Shown: positions 8,606 to 17,212, counted from the first letter of the stretch. The stretch: DNA of 64,000 bases from DATBHM01 sp963772375 (GCA_963772375.1 CAVYXG010000001.1:62001-126000); one strand, 5' to 3'. A program made the numbers and translations. Notes: generated from the letters alone by a model not told the origin.

Positions 8606-9520
8606 GTGTCCTCTCGCGGTGCGGCAGCCCGGCCGGCTCGCCGGGCCATCGGGGCGTTCGCGGCGGGGCTGGTCGTGCTCTCCGCGGTGGCGTGTTCCGG
8701 CGGAGCGCCGGAGGGTTCGACCACGCCGGGGCCGCCCACCGAACGGTCCCCCTCCTCGGCGCCGACGGGCGCATCGCCGGTGGTCGTGCTCGTGCACGGG
8801 TTCTCGCTGACGCCGGCCGGCTACAGCTGCGCCGAGTACTGGGCCGCGCTCGAGGCGGCGTTCCGGCGGTGGGACCCGGGCGTCCGGTTCGCGACCGTGG
8901 GGTTCGACCGGGGCGACCGCGACTGCGACCGGTCGGTCGGATCGGGCGGCCCGGACACGCCGATCGAGGACATCGGACGGGAGCTCGCGACGGCCGTGTA
9001 CCGGAGGTTCTCCGCCCGGGGGGTCCCGGTCGTGCTGGTCGGGCACTCGATGGGCGGGCTCGTCATTCGGTCGGCGCTCGCCCAGGCCGGGTCGAAGGGG
9101 GCGCCCCCGTTCCTGCTCGTGCCGAGGGTGGTCACGATCTCCTCGCCGCACGGCGGGGCGGACGCCGCGCGGTCGTGCCCCCGGCTCGTCGAGTGCAGGG
9201 AGCAGGTCCCGGGGTCGTCGTTCCTGCGGAACCTGGAGCAGGATCCGCAGGGGCGCGGCGGAACTGTATGGACGCTGTTCGGCTCGGCGGGCGACCGACT
9301 GGTGCCGGCCGCGAGCGCGGTGGACGTGCGGGCCGCGCACCGGTTCGTGTTCGAACGGCCCGCCTACACCCACTCCTCGATCCTGCTCGACGGCTCGGAC
9401 GCCACGGACGCCCGGTGGCGCGAGATCGTTGCGGATTCCTCGACCGTGCGAAGCGGGGAGCCCCACTCGCTGCGCGCGATCTTCCTCGCGACCCGGGTCG
9501 GGGCCTCGCAGCGGGGCTGA
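8606..9520 (+). CDS. Exported lipase/esterase-like alpha/beta hydrolase, probable lipoprotein
   Basis: A 304-aa alpha/beta hydrolase. The start is GTG 8606, which gives a compact lipoprotein signal (VSSRGAAARPARR, hydrophobic stretch, ...LSAVAC-SGG) with a plausible lipobox Cys near residue 32. A Ser/Pro/Thr-rich linker precedes the catalytic domain. VVLVHGF is the oxyanion-hole strand and VGHSMGG the nucleophile elbow with Ser. The C-terminal SSILLDG may follow the catalytic His (YTHSS). The architecture resembles PGAP1/LipA-type esterases. TACCCT lies 6 nt before the start, suggesting a leaderless message. An ATG at 8540 is possible but would bury the signal peptide behind a charged extension. 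The substrate is unknown. Confidence 0.75.
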   Translation: MSSRGAAARPARRAIGAFAAGLVVLSAVACSGGAPEGSTTPGPPTERSPSSAPTGASPVVVLVHGFSLTPAGYSCAEYWAALEAAFRRWDPGVRFATVGFDRGDRDCDRSVGSGGPDTPIEDIGRELATAVYRRFSARGVPVVLVGHSMGGLVIRSALAQAGSKGAPPFLLVPRVVTISSPHGGADAARSCPRLVECREQVPGSSFLRNLEQDPQGRGGTVWTLFGSAGDRLVPAASAVDVRAAHRFVFERPAYTHSSILLDGSDATDARWREIVADSSTVRSGEPHSLRAIFLATRVGASQRG

Positions 9521-9639
9521 CTCAGCCCACCCGTCGGGGACGGCCATGGCCCCTCCCAGTCGTTGGCGATGCGCATGATCCCCGCGGAGGCCGCGCCGCG
9601 CAGGGAGACACGACGAGCGGCCAGACTCAGCGGTCGGCG

Positions 9640-10056
9640 TCAAGCGTGGTCGGGATCGTCCGACACGGCCCGCAACAGCGCACGGTCGTGCTCGTAGCTG
9701 AGCGCCCGGGCGGCCTCTGCCAACGGCATCCAACGGAGCTCGTCGACCTCGCTGTTCGGACGGAACGCGCCGCCCACCGGCCGCATCGTCCAGTACCGCA
9801 CGACCTTCGGGCGGCCCGCGGCGTCGCGGTAGCGGGTGCCGGGGATCTCGCGGTCCAGCGTCGGCCGGTAGCCGGTCTCCTCCTCGACCTCGCGGAGCGC
9901 CGCCGTCTCGAAGGTCTCACCGGCATCGAGCTTGCCCTTGGGGAACGACCAGTCGTCGTACTTGGGGCGGTGGACCAACGCGACCTCGAGCGCCCCGCTC
10001 GGGCTCTGCCGCAGGAGCAGCCCGCCGGCGGCGCGGACGAGTTCGGCGTCCGTCAC
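9640..10056 (-). CDS. NUDIX hydrolase
   Basis: A 138-aa NUDIX enzyme that would hydrolyse a nucleoside diphosphate linked to another moiety. The NUDIX box is intact: GKLDAGETFETAALREVEEETGY (Gx5Ex7REVxEExGY). The opening ELVRAAGGLLLRQ and the VHRPKYDDWSFPKGKL segment resemble actinobacterial MutT/Ap4A-hydrolase-like proteins. The GTG at 10056 overlaps the ppk2 stop (GTGA), so translation is coupled to ppk2. With polyphosphate kinase upstream, a nucleotide-sanitising or Ap(n)A/polyphosphate-related substrate is possible; the sequence does not settle it. Confidence 0.88.
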   Translation of the reverse strand: MTDAELVRAAGGLLLRQSPSGALEVALVHRPKYDDWSFPKGKLDAGETFETAALREVEEETGYRPTLDREIPGTRYRDAAGRPKVVRYWTMRPVGGAFRPNSEVDELRWMPLAEAARALSYEHDRALLRAVSDDPDHA

Positions 10057-10853
10057 GACGTCGTGGGCAGCGACGCCGCGTGGTCGGGGACGTACGTGTA
10101 CGCGTCCCGGGGCGGACGGACGTACCCCTGGTCGTGCTGCCGTTCGGGCAGCTCGACAGCGGGCACCTCGCGGGCCTCGTAGGGCACCCGCTTCAGCAGG
10201 TGGGCCATGCAGTTCAATCGGGCCCGGCGCTTGTCGTCGGCCTCCACGACGAACCACGGCGCGTCGGGGATGTCCGTGTGGACGAACATCTCGTCCTTGG
10301 CCCGGGAGAAGTCGATCCACCGTGTCCGCGACGAGAGGTCGGTCGACGAGAGCTTCCATCTGCGCATGGGGTCCTGGATCCGCGCGGTGAACCGGCGGGC
10401 CTGTTCCTCGTCGCTCACCGAGAACCAGTACTTCGTGAGCAGGATGCCGTCGTCCACGAGCAGACGCTCGAAGATCGGGCACTGCCGGAGGAACCGCTGG
10501 TGCTCGGCCGGCGTGCAGAACCCGAGGACCTTCTCGATGCCGGCGCGGTTGTACCAGCTCCGGTCGAACAGCACCATCTCGCCGGCGGCCGGGAGCTGCT
10601 CCACGTAGCGCTGGAAGTACCACTGGGTCCGCTGGCGTTCCGTGGGGACCGGCAGGGCGACGATCCGGGCGATCCGGGGATTGAGGTGCTCGGTGATGCG
10701 CTTCAGGGTGCCGCCCTTCCCGGCCGCGTCGCGACCCTCGAAGATCACCACCACGCGGGCGCCGGAATCACGGATCCACTCCGTCATCTTCACCAGCTCG
10801 ACCTGGAGCCGGACCAGCTCCTGTTCGTACGGCTGCCTCCGGAGGCGTCCCAT
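10053..10853 (-). CDS. ppk2: Polyphosphate kinase 2 family protein
   Basis: A 266-aa single-domain PPK2, which transfers phosphate between polyphosphate and nucleotides (usually polyP-driven phosphorylation of GDP, ADP or AMP). Walker A is GRDAAGKGG (residues 40-48), the Walker B/lid region is VLFDRSWYNR (94-103), and the WYFQRYVEQLP and DDGILLTKYWFSVS segments are family signatures. Middle gene of gpsA-ppk2-NUDIX: it starts 10 bp after gpsA and overlaps the NUDIX start by GTGA. Nucleotide preference (class I or III) cannot be decided by eye. Confidence 0.93.
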   Translation of the reverse strand: MGRLRRQPYEQELVRLQVELVKMTEWIRDSGARVVVIFEGRDAAGKGGTLKRITEHLNPRIARIVALPVPTERQRTQWYFQRYVEQLPAAGEMVLFDRSWYNRAGIEKVLGFCTPAEHQRFLRQCPIFERLLVDDGILLTKYWFSVSDEEQARRFTARIQDPMRRWKLSSTDLSSRTRWIDFSRAKDEMFVHTDIPDAPWFVVEADDKRRARLNCMAHLLKRVPYEAREVPAVELPERQHDQGYVRPPRDAYTYVPDHAASLPTTS

Positions 10854-10863
10854 CTCGTCGTCC

Positions 10864-11859
10864 CTAGCCCGGTTCGGCCTCGTGGCCGGGGGCGGTCAGC
10901 ATGAGGCCCTGGTACGCGTCGAGGACGGTGAGCTTGCCGGAGACGACGCCGTTGATCCGCGAGCAGATGGGCAGGTCGAGCCCGTATCGCTCGGCGAGCT
11001 CCATCACCAGGCCGGCGGTCCGCACGCCCTCCGCGACCATGGTCATCCCGGACAGGACGTCGTCGAGCGGGACGCCCTTGCCGAGCTGCTCGCCCACGTG
11101 GCGGTTCCGGCTGTGGGGGCTGATGCAGGTGACCATGAGGTCGCCCATGCCGGCCAGGCCGGCGAACGTCGCCGTCTGGCCGCCCATCGCGACGCCGAGG
11201 CGCGTCAGCTCGGACAGCCCCCGCGTGATCACCATCGACCGCGTGTTGTCGCCGACGCCGAGGCCCTGCGCCATGCCGGCGGCGATGGCGACGACGTTCT
11301 TCAACGCGCCGCCGACCTCGCAGCCGACCACGTCGTGGTTCGTGTAGATGCGGAACAGCCCCCGCCGGAGCACGCCCTGCAGCGCTCTGGCGACGGACAG
11401 GTCCTCGGTGGCCACCACGCTGGCGGCCGCGTAGCCGGCCATGATCTCCTTCGCGATGTTCGGGCCGGTGAGCGCGGCCGCCGGCCGGCCCGGCAGCACG
11501 TCCTTCACGACCTCGGTCATCCGCAGGTACGACCCGGCCTCGAACCCCTTGGTCAGGCTGACGACGGGGATCCACGGCCGGACGAACGGCGCCGCCTGTT
11601 CGAGCACCTCCCGGAAGCTGCTCGAGGGGATCCCGACCACCAGCACGTCGGCGTCGGCGACGGCCCTCTCGAGGTCGGCGGTGGCCCGGAGGTCCGCAGG
11701 GAGCGGGAAGCCTGCCAGGTAGCGTGTGTTCTCGTGGCGCTCGTTGACGTCGCCGACGGTCTCCTCGCTCCGGGCCCACAGAGTGGTGGGATTGTGCCTC
11801 GCGGCGATGGTGGCCACGGTCGTTCCCCACGACCCGGCACCGAGCACCGTGATGTTCAC
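10864..11859 (-). CDS. gpsA: NAD(P)-dependent glycerol-3-phosphate dehydrogenase
   Basis: Makes sn-glycerol 3-phosphate from dihydroxyacetone phosphate for phospholipid synthesis. The 331-aa length fits the family. The Rossmann motif VLGAGSWGTTVA is at the extreme N-terminus, followed by VPVVSLTKGFE, LTGPNIAKEI, the catalytic-Lys segment GGALKNVVAIAAGMAQGL and GLAGMGDLMVTC. GTG 11859 is chosen because the Rossmann fold begins at residue 3; an in-frame upstream extension shows no family likeness. First gene of the gpsA-ppk2-NUDIX operon. Confidence 0.95.
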   Translation of the reverse strand: MNITVLGAGSWGTTVATIAARHNPTTLWARSEETVGDVNERHENTRYLAGFPLPADLRATADLERAVADADVLVVGIPSSSFREVLEQAAPFVRPWIPVVSLTKGFEAGSYLRMTEVVKDVLPGRPAAALTGPNIAKEIMAGYAAASVVATEDLSVARALQGVLRRGLFRIYTNHDVVGCEVGGALKNVVAIAAGMAQGLGVGDNTRSMVITRGLSELTRLGVAMGGQTATFAGLAGMGDLMVTCISPHSRNRHVGEQLGKGVPLDDVLSGMTMVAEGVRTAGLVMELAERYGLDLPICSRINGVVSGKLTVLDAYQGLMLTAPGHEAEPG

Positions 11860-11950
11860 GCCCCTGATCACCCCTCTCGTCGACCCGAAGGCTACCCCCT
11901 GGCGTGGACCCGGTTTGACCGGGGTCCGGGACCGAGGTGGACTTGCTCCC

Positions 11951-12340
11951 GTGTTCGAGTCGCTGGACTTCCTGTACGTGCCGAGCTCCGACGTGGCCTC
12001 GGACACCGCCTACTTCCGGGACGTCCTGGGCGCGGAGGTGGTGTTCGCGGTCGAGGGGATGGGGGCGAGGGTGTCGGCGCTGCGGATGACCGAGGGGCCG
12101 CCCCTCGTCCTGCTCACCGACCATCTCGAGGGTGATCACACGGTCCTCGTGTACCGCGTGGCGAGCCTGCGGGCGGCCCTCGACGAGCTGGCGGCGAGTG
12201 GCTGGCGCCGGGAGGGGACGTTCGAGATCCCCCACGGACCGGTGTGCTCCTTCACGACCCCGGGCGGCCAGCGCGTCGCGATCTACGAGCTCACCCGGCC
12301 GGAGGTTGGCCGGCACTTCGAGGGGCGGTTCGACTTCTGA
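11951..12340 (+). CDS. VOC-fold (glyoxalase/bleomycin-resistance-like) protein
   Basis: A 129-aa protein with the beta-alpha-beta-beta-beta repeat of the vicinal oxygen chelate superfamily. FLYVPSSDVASDTAYFRDVLGAEVVF is a typical N-terminal module, and GPVCSFTTPGGQRVAIYELTRPE a typical end with possible metal-ligand Glu. GTG 11951 follows a GAGGTGG-like ribosome site. The chemistry cannot be predicted: VOC members include lyases, dioxygenases and resistance binders. The MBL-fold gene begins 14 bp downstream, so the two probably share a transcript. Divergent from gpsA. Confidence 0.78.
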   Translation: MFESLDFLYVPSSDVASDTAYFRDVLGAEVVFAVEGMGARVSALRMTEGPPLVLLTDHLEGDHTVLVYRVASLRAALDELAASGWRREGTFEIPHGPVCSFTTPGGQRVAIYELTRPEVGRHFEGRFDF

Positions 12341-12354
12341 ACGCCGGCGGACAG

Positions 12355-13302
12355 GTGCCCGACCGGCCCGCGACGCCACTGGAGGCGGCACGACACCTGG
12401 CCGACCTGGCGTCGTTCGCGGTTCGGCGGCGGTCGATCGAGCGCGACGACCTCCGGGCGCTCGACGAGCTCGAGTCCCGGTCCCTGGAGCTCCCGCCGGG
12501 GTTGGAGGTCGCGTGGCTCGGTGTGGCGGGGTTCCGGCTGACGTTCGAGGGGCACTCGCTGATCGTCGATCCCTACCTTTCACGCATCTCCCTCGGGCGG
12601 TTCCTGCGGAGGGAACCGGCGCTGCCCGACGGCTCGACCGTGGACCGACTGCTGCGCGACTCGGGCATCGTCGTGGGCGTCGTGGCGGGGCACACCCACT
12701 TCGACCACGCGCTCGACGTGCCCGCGGTCGCCGAGCGCTTCGGGTGCAGGGCGTACGGGGGACGGTCCCTGGTGCGGCTGATGGCCGCCCACCGTCTGGA
12801 GTCACAGGCCGAGGAGGTGGAGCCCGGCCAGCGGGTGGAGATCGGGCCGTTCGCCGTGACGTTCGTGCCCAGCCGGCACTCGCGGATCGTCCTGGGGCGT
12901 CGGGTGCCGATGAACGGCGACATCGCGGTGCGGGATGCCGGAGGTCTCCACGCCCGGGCGTACCGCTGCGGACAGGTGTGGGGGTTCCTGATCGAGGTCG
13001 CCGGCGTGCGGCTGTACCACCAGGGGAGCGCGGATCTCGTGGACGAGGAGGTTCCGGGGGGCGGGGTGGACGTGTTCCTCGCCGGCGTGGCCGGGCGGGA
13101 GTTCACCAGGGACTACTGGCGACGGATCCTGGGGCCGCTCGATCCGGCACAGGTCGTGATCTGCCATCACGACGACTTCTTCCGGCGGCTCGGCGAGCCG
13201 GTCGCGCTTGCGCCGGACGTCCGGGTCGCGGCCCTGCCCGCAGAGGTGGCCGCCGTGACCCGGGACGCCGTGGTCCTCGCGCTGCCGAGAATCGTGGCCT
13301 GA
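12355..13302 (+). CDS. Metallo-beta-lactamase-fold hydrolase
   Basis: A 315-aa protein of the metallo-beta-lactamase fold. The metal motif is GHTHFDHALD (HxHxDH) near residue 115, and VPSRHSRIVLGRR and CHHDDFF supply further likely histidine ligands. The fold begins at LEVAWLGVAGFRLTFEGHSLIVDPYLS, resembling UlaG or NAPE-PLD-like members. A ~55-residue helical extension precedes it. The GTG at 12355 is one choice; an uncommon start closer to the VOC stop is possible. The substrate is unknown, and an in-operon VOC partner suggests a small-molecule role. Confidence 0.75.
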   Translation: MPDRPATPLEAARHLADLASFAVRRRSIERDDLRALDELESRSLELPPGLEVAWLGVAGFRLTFEGHSLIVDPYLSRISLGRFLRREPALPDGSTVDRLLRDSGIVVGVVAGHTHFDHALDVPAVAERFGCRAYGGRSLVRLMAAHRLESQAEEVEPGQRVEIGPFAVTFVPSRHSRIVLGRRVPMNGDIAVRDAGGLHARAYRCGQVWGFLIEVAGVRLYHQGSADLVDEEVPGGGVDVFLAGVAGREFTRDYWRRILGPLDPAQVVICHHDDFFRRLGEPVALAPDVRVAALPAEVAAVTRDAVVLALPRIVA

Positions 13303-13395
13303 GGATCTCCGAGCACTGCCTGCGCGCCTATCCGGAGCAGGACGAGAAGGTTCCCTATCCGGACGGGAGAATCCACATCGTCGGACAACCGGGTG

Positions 13396-13475
13396 TACAA
13401 TCCGCGCAGACGTCCGGACCGCAAGGTCTGGACCTGACGGCGGCGCGACGCGGGCACGCGCCGCCGTCCCTTTTG
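13396..13475 (+). ncRNA. Candidate short structured RNA (promoter-like box, two hairpins)
   Basis: TACAAT at 13396-13401 is a strong -10-like hexamer, but no good -35 is visible. Eleven bases on, 13412-13420 pairs with 13425-13433 (9 bp with one G-U, GCAA tetraloop). A 12-bp perfect stem and CCTTTT follow directly. Together this looks like a transcript of about 65 nt ending at an intrinsic terminator. Alternatives are the 3' end of the MBL-fold transcript, or a leader that attenuates the downstream tRNA/thrS transcript. I found no T-box specifier architecture that I could defend. Confidence 0.3.
13436..13474 (+). terminator. Intrinsic terminator
   Basis: A 12-bp perfect GC-rich stem (13436-13447 with 13457-13468, 9-nt loop) is followed by CCTTTT. 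This is the clearest factor-independent terminator in the window. It lies after the MBL-fold gene and before tRNA-Val. Confidence 0.65.
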
Positions 13476-13542
13476 TGGGACTCCGGCCGGATCCATCGAC
13501 GGCGGTTCCCGACGACGCCCCTGGTATCGTGGCCCTCGCTCC

Positions 13543-13614
13543 GGGCGCGTAGCTCAGCGGGAGAGCGCTCGCCTCACACGCGAGAGGTCGATGGTTCAAA
13601 TCCATCCGCGCCCA
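13543..13614 (+). tRNA. tRNA-Val, anticodon CAC
   Basis: A complete 72-nt cloverleaf: acceptor GGGCGCG/CGCGCCC, D stem GCTC/GAGC, anticodon stem CTCGC/GCGAG around loop CTCACAC, T stem GATGG/CCATC around TTCAAAT, discriminator A. The anticodon CAC (13575-13577) reads GUG. No CCA is encoded in full (A then CCC follows). It lies 38 bp upstream of thrS. Confidence 0.95.
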
Positions 13615-13637
13615 CCCTCGCCCGGCGGACCCGCCGA

Positions 13638-13643
13638 TATCAT
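13638..13643 (+). promoter_or_regulatory. -10 hexamer for a leaderless thrS mRNA
   Basis: TATCAT ends 9 nt before the thrS ATG, leaving no room for a leader with a ribosome site. The same arrangement recurs upstream of many genes in this window. Confidence 0.5.
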
Positions 13644-13652
13644 GGCCGCTCC

Positions 13653-15605
13653 ATGCCGAATCTCGAGTTCCCCGACGGTTCCATCTCCGACCTCGCCGAC
13701 GGCGAGCCGATCGGCTCGGCGATGGGCCCGGACGCCCTCGCGGCCCGGTTCGGCGACCGCCTGGTCGACCTGTCGTTCGTGCCCACGGAGGACGCGTCGG
13801 CCTCACCCGTGCTGCCCGGCGAGGCGGACGGGCTCCACGTTCTTCGCCACTCGACCGCGCACGTCATGGCGCAGGCCGTCTGCGACCTGTTCCCCGGCGC
13901 GCGGTACGCGATCGGGCCGCCGATCGAGGACGGCTTCTACTACGACTTCGAGCTTCCCCACACGCTCTCGCCCGAGGACCTTCCGCGGATCGAGCAGCGC
14001 ATGGCCGAGCTCGTTGCGGCCGACCAGCCGTTCGTCCGCGAGGAGCTCGGCCGGGATGAGGCGCTGGAGCGGTTCGCCGACCAGCCGTTCAAGCGTGAGG
14101 TGATCGAGTCGCTCGACGCCGGGGAGGGCGCCGGCGGCGAGACGGTGAGCATCTACCGGAACAACGGCTGGGCCGACCTCTGCCTCGGCCCCCACGTGCC
14201 GTCGTCCGGCCGGCTGGGCGCGTTCAAGCTGCTCAGCGTGGCCGGCGCGTACTGGCGCGGCGACGAGCACCGCGAGCAGCTCCAGCGGATCTACGGCACC
14301 GCGTGGCCGACGCAGGAACAGCTCGACGCGTACCTCCACCGCCTCGAGGAGGCCGAGCGCCGCGACCACCGCAAGCTGGGCCGGGACCTCGACCTGTTCT
14401 CGTTCCCGGACGAGCTGGGCGCCGGGCTCCTGGTGTGGCACCCGCGGGGCGGGGTGTTCCGCCGGGCCATGGAGGACTTCGTCCGCGAGATCCACCTCGA
14501 CCGCGATCACGGGTACACGCCGGTGTTCACCCCACACATCGCGCGCTCCGTGCTGTGGGAGACGAGCGGCCACCTGGCCAAGTACGCCGAGAACATGTAT
14601 CCGCCGATGCACGACGAGCACGACATCGACTACTACGCCAAGCCGATGAACTGCCCGTTCCACGTGCTGGTGTACAAGAGCCGCACGAGGTCGTACCGGG
14701 ACCTGCCGCTGCGGCTGTTCGAGCTCGGGACGATCTACCGTCACGAGCGCACGGGAACGCTCCACGGGCTGATGCGGATCCGGGGCGGGACCCAGGACGA
14801 CTCGCACATCATCTGCCGCCGGGACCAGCTGGTGGACGAGATCCTGCGGGCGTTCGACCTGACGCTCGAGATCCACCGGACGTTCGGATTCAGCGACTTC
14901 GTCGTGAACCTGTCCACCAAGCCGGGCATGGCGATCGGCGACGAGCAGATGTGGGCGGAGGCCACCGAGTACCTGCGTCAGGCCCTCGACGCGAGCGGCC
15001 TCGACTACACCGTGGCCGAGGGCGAGGGCGCGTTCTACGGGCCCAAGGTGGACTTCCACGCCCGCGACGCCATCGGGCGCCTGTGGCAGCTCACCACCGT
15101 GCAGTGCGACTTCGCGCTGCCGGAGCGGTTCGACATGGAGTACATGGGCGAGGACAACGAACGCCACCGCCCGGTGATGATCCACCGTGCGATCCTCGGG
15201 ACCCTCGAACGGTTCACCGGCGTCCTGATCGAGCACTACGCGGGGACGTTCCCGCTGTGGCTCGCGCCGGAGCAGGTGCGGGTGGTGCCGATCGCCGACC
15301 GCCACGCCGAGGCCGCGCACTCGCTGGCCGCCCGGCTTCGCTCGGCCCGGCTGCGCGTCGAGGTGGACGACTCACGGGAGACCGTCCCCAAGAAGGTCCG
15401 GGCGGCGCAGCTCATGAAGATCCCGTACACCCTGGTGATGGGGGACCGGGAGATCGAGGCCGGGACGGTCTCCGTCCGCGACCGTGAGGGCCACGAGGTG
15501 CGCGGGGTGGCGTTCGACGATTTCGTGGCGAAGGCCACGGCGGAGGCGTCGTCGCGGTCGCTGCACCCGAGCTCGTTCGAGCCGGCGCCCTCGTCGTCGG
15601 CGTAG
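13653..15605 (+). CDS. thrS: Threonyl-tRNA synthetase
   Basis: Charges tRNA-Thr. 650 aa. The N-terminal TGS domain spans about residues 1-65. The editing domain carries the HSTAHVMAQA motif (HxxxH) near 68 and a later CLGPH segment. The class II core has LVWHPRGGVFRRAMEDF, motif 2 RHERTGTLHGLMRIRGGTQDDSHIIC and motif 3-like HRAILGTLERF. The Zn-binding Cys is in AKPMNCPFH. The C-terminal anticodon-binding domain starts near WLAPEQVRVVPI. It heads the conserved thrS-HIT-phosphatidyltransferase-acyltransferase-pimA string. Confidence 0.97.
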   Translation: MPNLEFPDGSISDLADGEPIGSAMGPDALAARFGDRLVDLSFVPTEDASASPVLPGEADGLHVLRHSTAHVMAQAVCDLFPGARYAIGPPIEDGFYYDFELPHTLSPEDLPRIEQRMAELVAADQPFVREELGRDEALERFADQPFKREVIESLDAGEGAGGETVSIYRNNGWADLCLGPHVPSSGRLGAFKLLSVAGAYWRGDEHREQLQRIYGTAWPTQEQLDAYLHRLEEAERRDHRKLGRDLDLFSFPDELGAGLLVWHPRGGVFRRAMEDFVREIHLDRDHGYTPVFTPHIARSVLWETSGHLAKYAENMYPPMHDEHDIDYYAKPMNCPFHVLVYKSRTRSYRDLPLRLFELGTIYRHERTGTLHGLMRIRGGTQDDSHIICRRDQLVDEILRAFDLTLEIHRTFGFSDFVVNLSTKPGMAIGDEQMWAEATEYLRQALDASGLDYTVAEGEGAFYGPKVDFHARDAIGRLWQLTTVQCDFALPERFDMEYMGEDNERHRPVMIHRAILGTLERFTGVLIEHYAGTFPLWLAPEQVRVVPIADRHAEAAHSLAARLRSARLRVEVDDSRETVPKKVRAAQLMKIPYTLVMGDREIEAGTVSVRDREGHEVRGVAFDDFVAKATAEASSRSLHPSSFEPAPSSSA

Positions 15606-15609
15606 CCGG

Positions 15610-16101
15610 ATGGAGCGCCTGTGGAGCCCGTGGAGGATGGAGTACATCCGGCAGGCGTCATCGGGTGACGATCCCGAGGGCTGCCTGTTCTGCCGGCTCA
15701 CGGCCGCCGGCGACGACGAGGCGTCGATGATCCTGCACCGCGGGTCGCACGCGTTCGTGTTGATGAACGCGTTCCCGTACAACCCGGGGCACCTCATGGT
15801 GGCGCCGACTCGCCACGTCGGCGACGCCGAGCAGCTCACGCCCGACGAGCTGCTCGAGATCGGACGGCTGCAGCAAGCCGCGCTGCGGGCCCTCCGCGAG
15901 GAGATGTCGCCGCACGGGTTCAACGTGGGGATGAACCTCGGCCGCGTGGCCGGCGCCGGCATCCCCGATCACGTGCACTGGCACGTGGTCCCCCGTTGGA
16001 ACGGCGACTCGAACTTCATGCCGGTGGTGGGGGAGACGCGGGTGCTGCCCGAGTCGCTCGAGGACACGTACCGCAAGCTCCGGCCGCGGTTCGCCCCATA
16101 G
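15610..16101 (+). CDS. HIT-family nucleotide hydrolase/phosphorylase
   Basis: A 163-aa histidine-triad protein with DHVHWHVVPRW (HxHxHxx) near residue 122 and the N-terminal LWSPWRMEYI, GCLFCRL and MNAFPYNPGHLMVAP blocks. Those blocks are characteristic of the actinobacterial HIT protein next to thrS, which in mycobacteria acts as an Ap4A phosphorylase. ATG 15610 lies 4 nt after the thrS stop, so it belongs to the thrS transcript. Confidence 0.92.
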   Translation: MERLWSPWRMEYIRQASSGDDPEGCLFCRLTAAGDDEASMILHRGSHAFVLMNAFPYNPGHLMVAPTRHVGDAEQLTPDELLEIGRLQQAALRALREEMSPHGFNVGMNLGRVAGAGIPDHVHWHVVPRWNGDSNFMPVVGETRVLPESLEDTYRKLRPRFAP

Positions 16102-16108
16102 CGCCTCG

Positions 16109-16627
16109 ATGCCGACCCCGGTCCGCATCGTCCCCTACGACCCCGCGTGGCCGTCGCGGTTCGAGGCCGAGGCCGCCCGGATCCGGGGGGCGCTCGGGCC
16201 GATCGCGATCCGGGTCGAGCACGTCGGTTCGACCGCCGTCCCCGGCCTGGCGGCGAAGCCCATGATCGACGTCCAGGTCTCGGTTCGGTCGTTCGAACCG
16301 ATCGACGCCTACCGAGTGCCGCTCGAAGGGCTCGGCTATGCGTACCGGCCCGACGACGAGCCGGACCATCGGTTCTTCGGCCTGGACGACGGGAACGGTG
16401 AGCGGATCGTCAATCTCCACACCTGCGAGGCGGGGGGCGATTGGGAACGGCGCCACCTGACGTTCCGCGATGCGCTCCGGGCGGATCGCGACCTCCGGAG
16501 CCGGTACGAGGCCGAGAAACGACGCGTGGCCGCCCTGCACCCCGACGACACGCTCGCCTACGCCGACGCGAAGACCCCGTGGATCCGCGCGGAGGAACGC
16601 CGCCTCGCCGCGCGGTCCGATGTCTAG
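16109..16627 (+). CDS. GrpB/UPF0157 family protein
   Basis: A 172-aa protein of the GrpB (UPF0157) family, a nucleotidyltransferase-fold group. The signature VEHVGSTAVPGLAAKPMIDVQVSV is complete, with the GS...D.D-like core, and NLHTCEAGG and WERRHLTFRDALR follow. Members are linked to CoaE fusions or small-molecule nucleotidyl transfer, but the substrate is unknown. It starts 7 bp after the HIT gene, so it is co-transcribed. Its stop overlaps the opposite-strand GNAT stop by three bases. Confidence 0.88.
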   Translation: MPTPVRIVPYDPAWPSRFEAEAARIRGALGPIAIRVEHVGSTAVPGLAAKPMIDVQVSVRSFEPIDAYRVPLEGLGYAYRPDDEPDHRFFGLDDGNGERIVNLHTCEAGGDWERRHLTFRDALRADRDLRSRYEAEKRRVAALHPDDTLAYADAKTPWIRAEERRLAARSDV

Positions 16628-17190
16628 GACGTATCCTCCGCGGTGCGGGCGAAGATCGCGTGGTCCTCCCACTCGCCGTTGATCCGGAGGTAACGCGGCG
16701 CGAGGCCCTCCCGGCGGAACTCGTTCTTCTCGAGCACCCGGATCGACGCGGTGTTCCTCGGCATGACCGCCGCCTGCACCCGGTGCAGCCCGAGCCGCTC
16801 GAACGCGAACCCCACCGTCAGGCCGACCGCCTCGGTGCAGATCCCGCGCCCGTTCGCCTCGCGCGAGACGTAGTAGCCCATGTTCGCGTTCTGCCACGGG
16901 CCGCGCACCACCACCGACAGCCGGATGCGGCCGGCGAGCTCACCCGTCGGCAGCGCGATCCCGAACGTGAACTCACGGTCGTCGTCCCACGCCCGGTTGC
17001 CGTGGACGATCGCGTCGAGCTGGGCCCGTCGGGTGAAGTGCTCGAGTGGCAGCACGGGTTCGAACGGGGTGAAGAACTCCCGGTTCCGGATGCGCAGCTC
17101 GAGCATCTCGTCTGCGTCCTCCGGGCGGAGGTCCCGGATCGCGCACACGACCGCGGCGACCTCGACCGGCCGTCGGACCGGGGAGATCAC
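16624..17190 (-). CDS. GNAT acetyltransferase, RimJ/RimL type
   Basis: A 188-aa GCN5-related N-acetyltransferase. IRDLRPEDADEMLELRIRNREFFTPFEP opens the fold. MGYYVSREANGRGICTEAV is the acetyl-CoA-binding loop (R/Q-x-x-G-x-G/A type) and HRVQAAVMPRNTASIRVLEKNEFRREG the typical RimJ/RimL end. Family members acetylate N-terminal residues of ribosomal proteins or small molecules. It lies in the minus-strand block that interrupts the thrS-pimA cluster. Confidence 0.88.
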   Translation of the reverse strand: MISPVRRPVEVAAVVCAIRDLRPEDADEMLELRIRNREFFTPFEPVLPLEHFTRRAQLDAIVHGNRAWDDDREFTFGIALPTGELAGRIRLSVVVRGPWQNANMGYYVSREANGRGICTEAVGLTVGFAFERLGLHRVQAAVMPRNTASIRVLEKNEFRREGLAPRYLRINGEWEDHAIFARTAEDTS

Positions 17191-17212
17191 GAGCGGCTCC
17201 GGAGCGACGTCG

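Noticed and set aside
13302..13475. T-box riboswitch upstream of thrS
   Set aside because: The GTCCCTTTT end and a GGGTG word are suggestive, but there is no stem I/specifier loop and no proper T-box sequence. The tRNA gene also lies between it and thrS.
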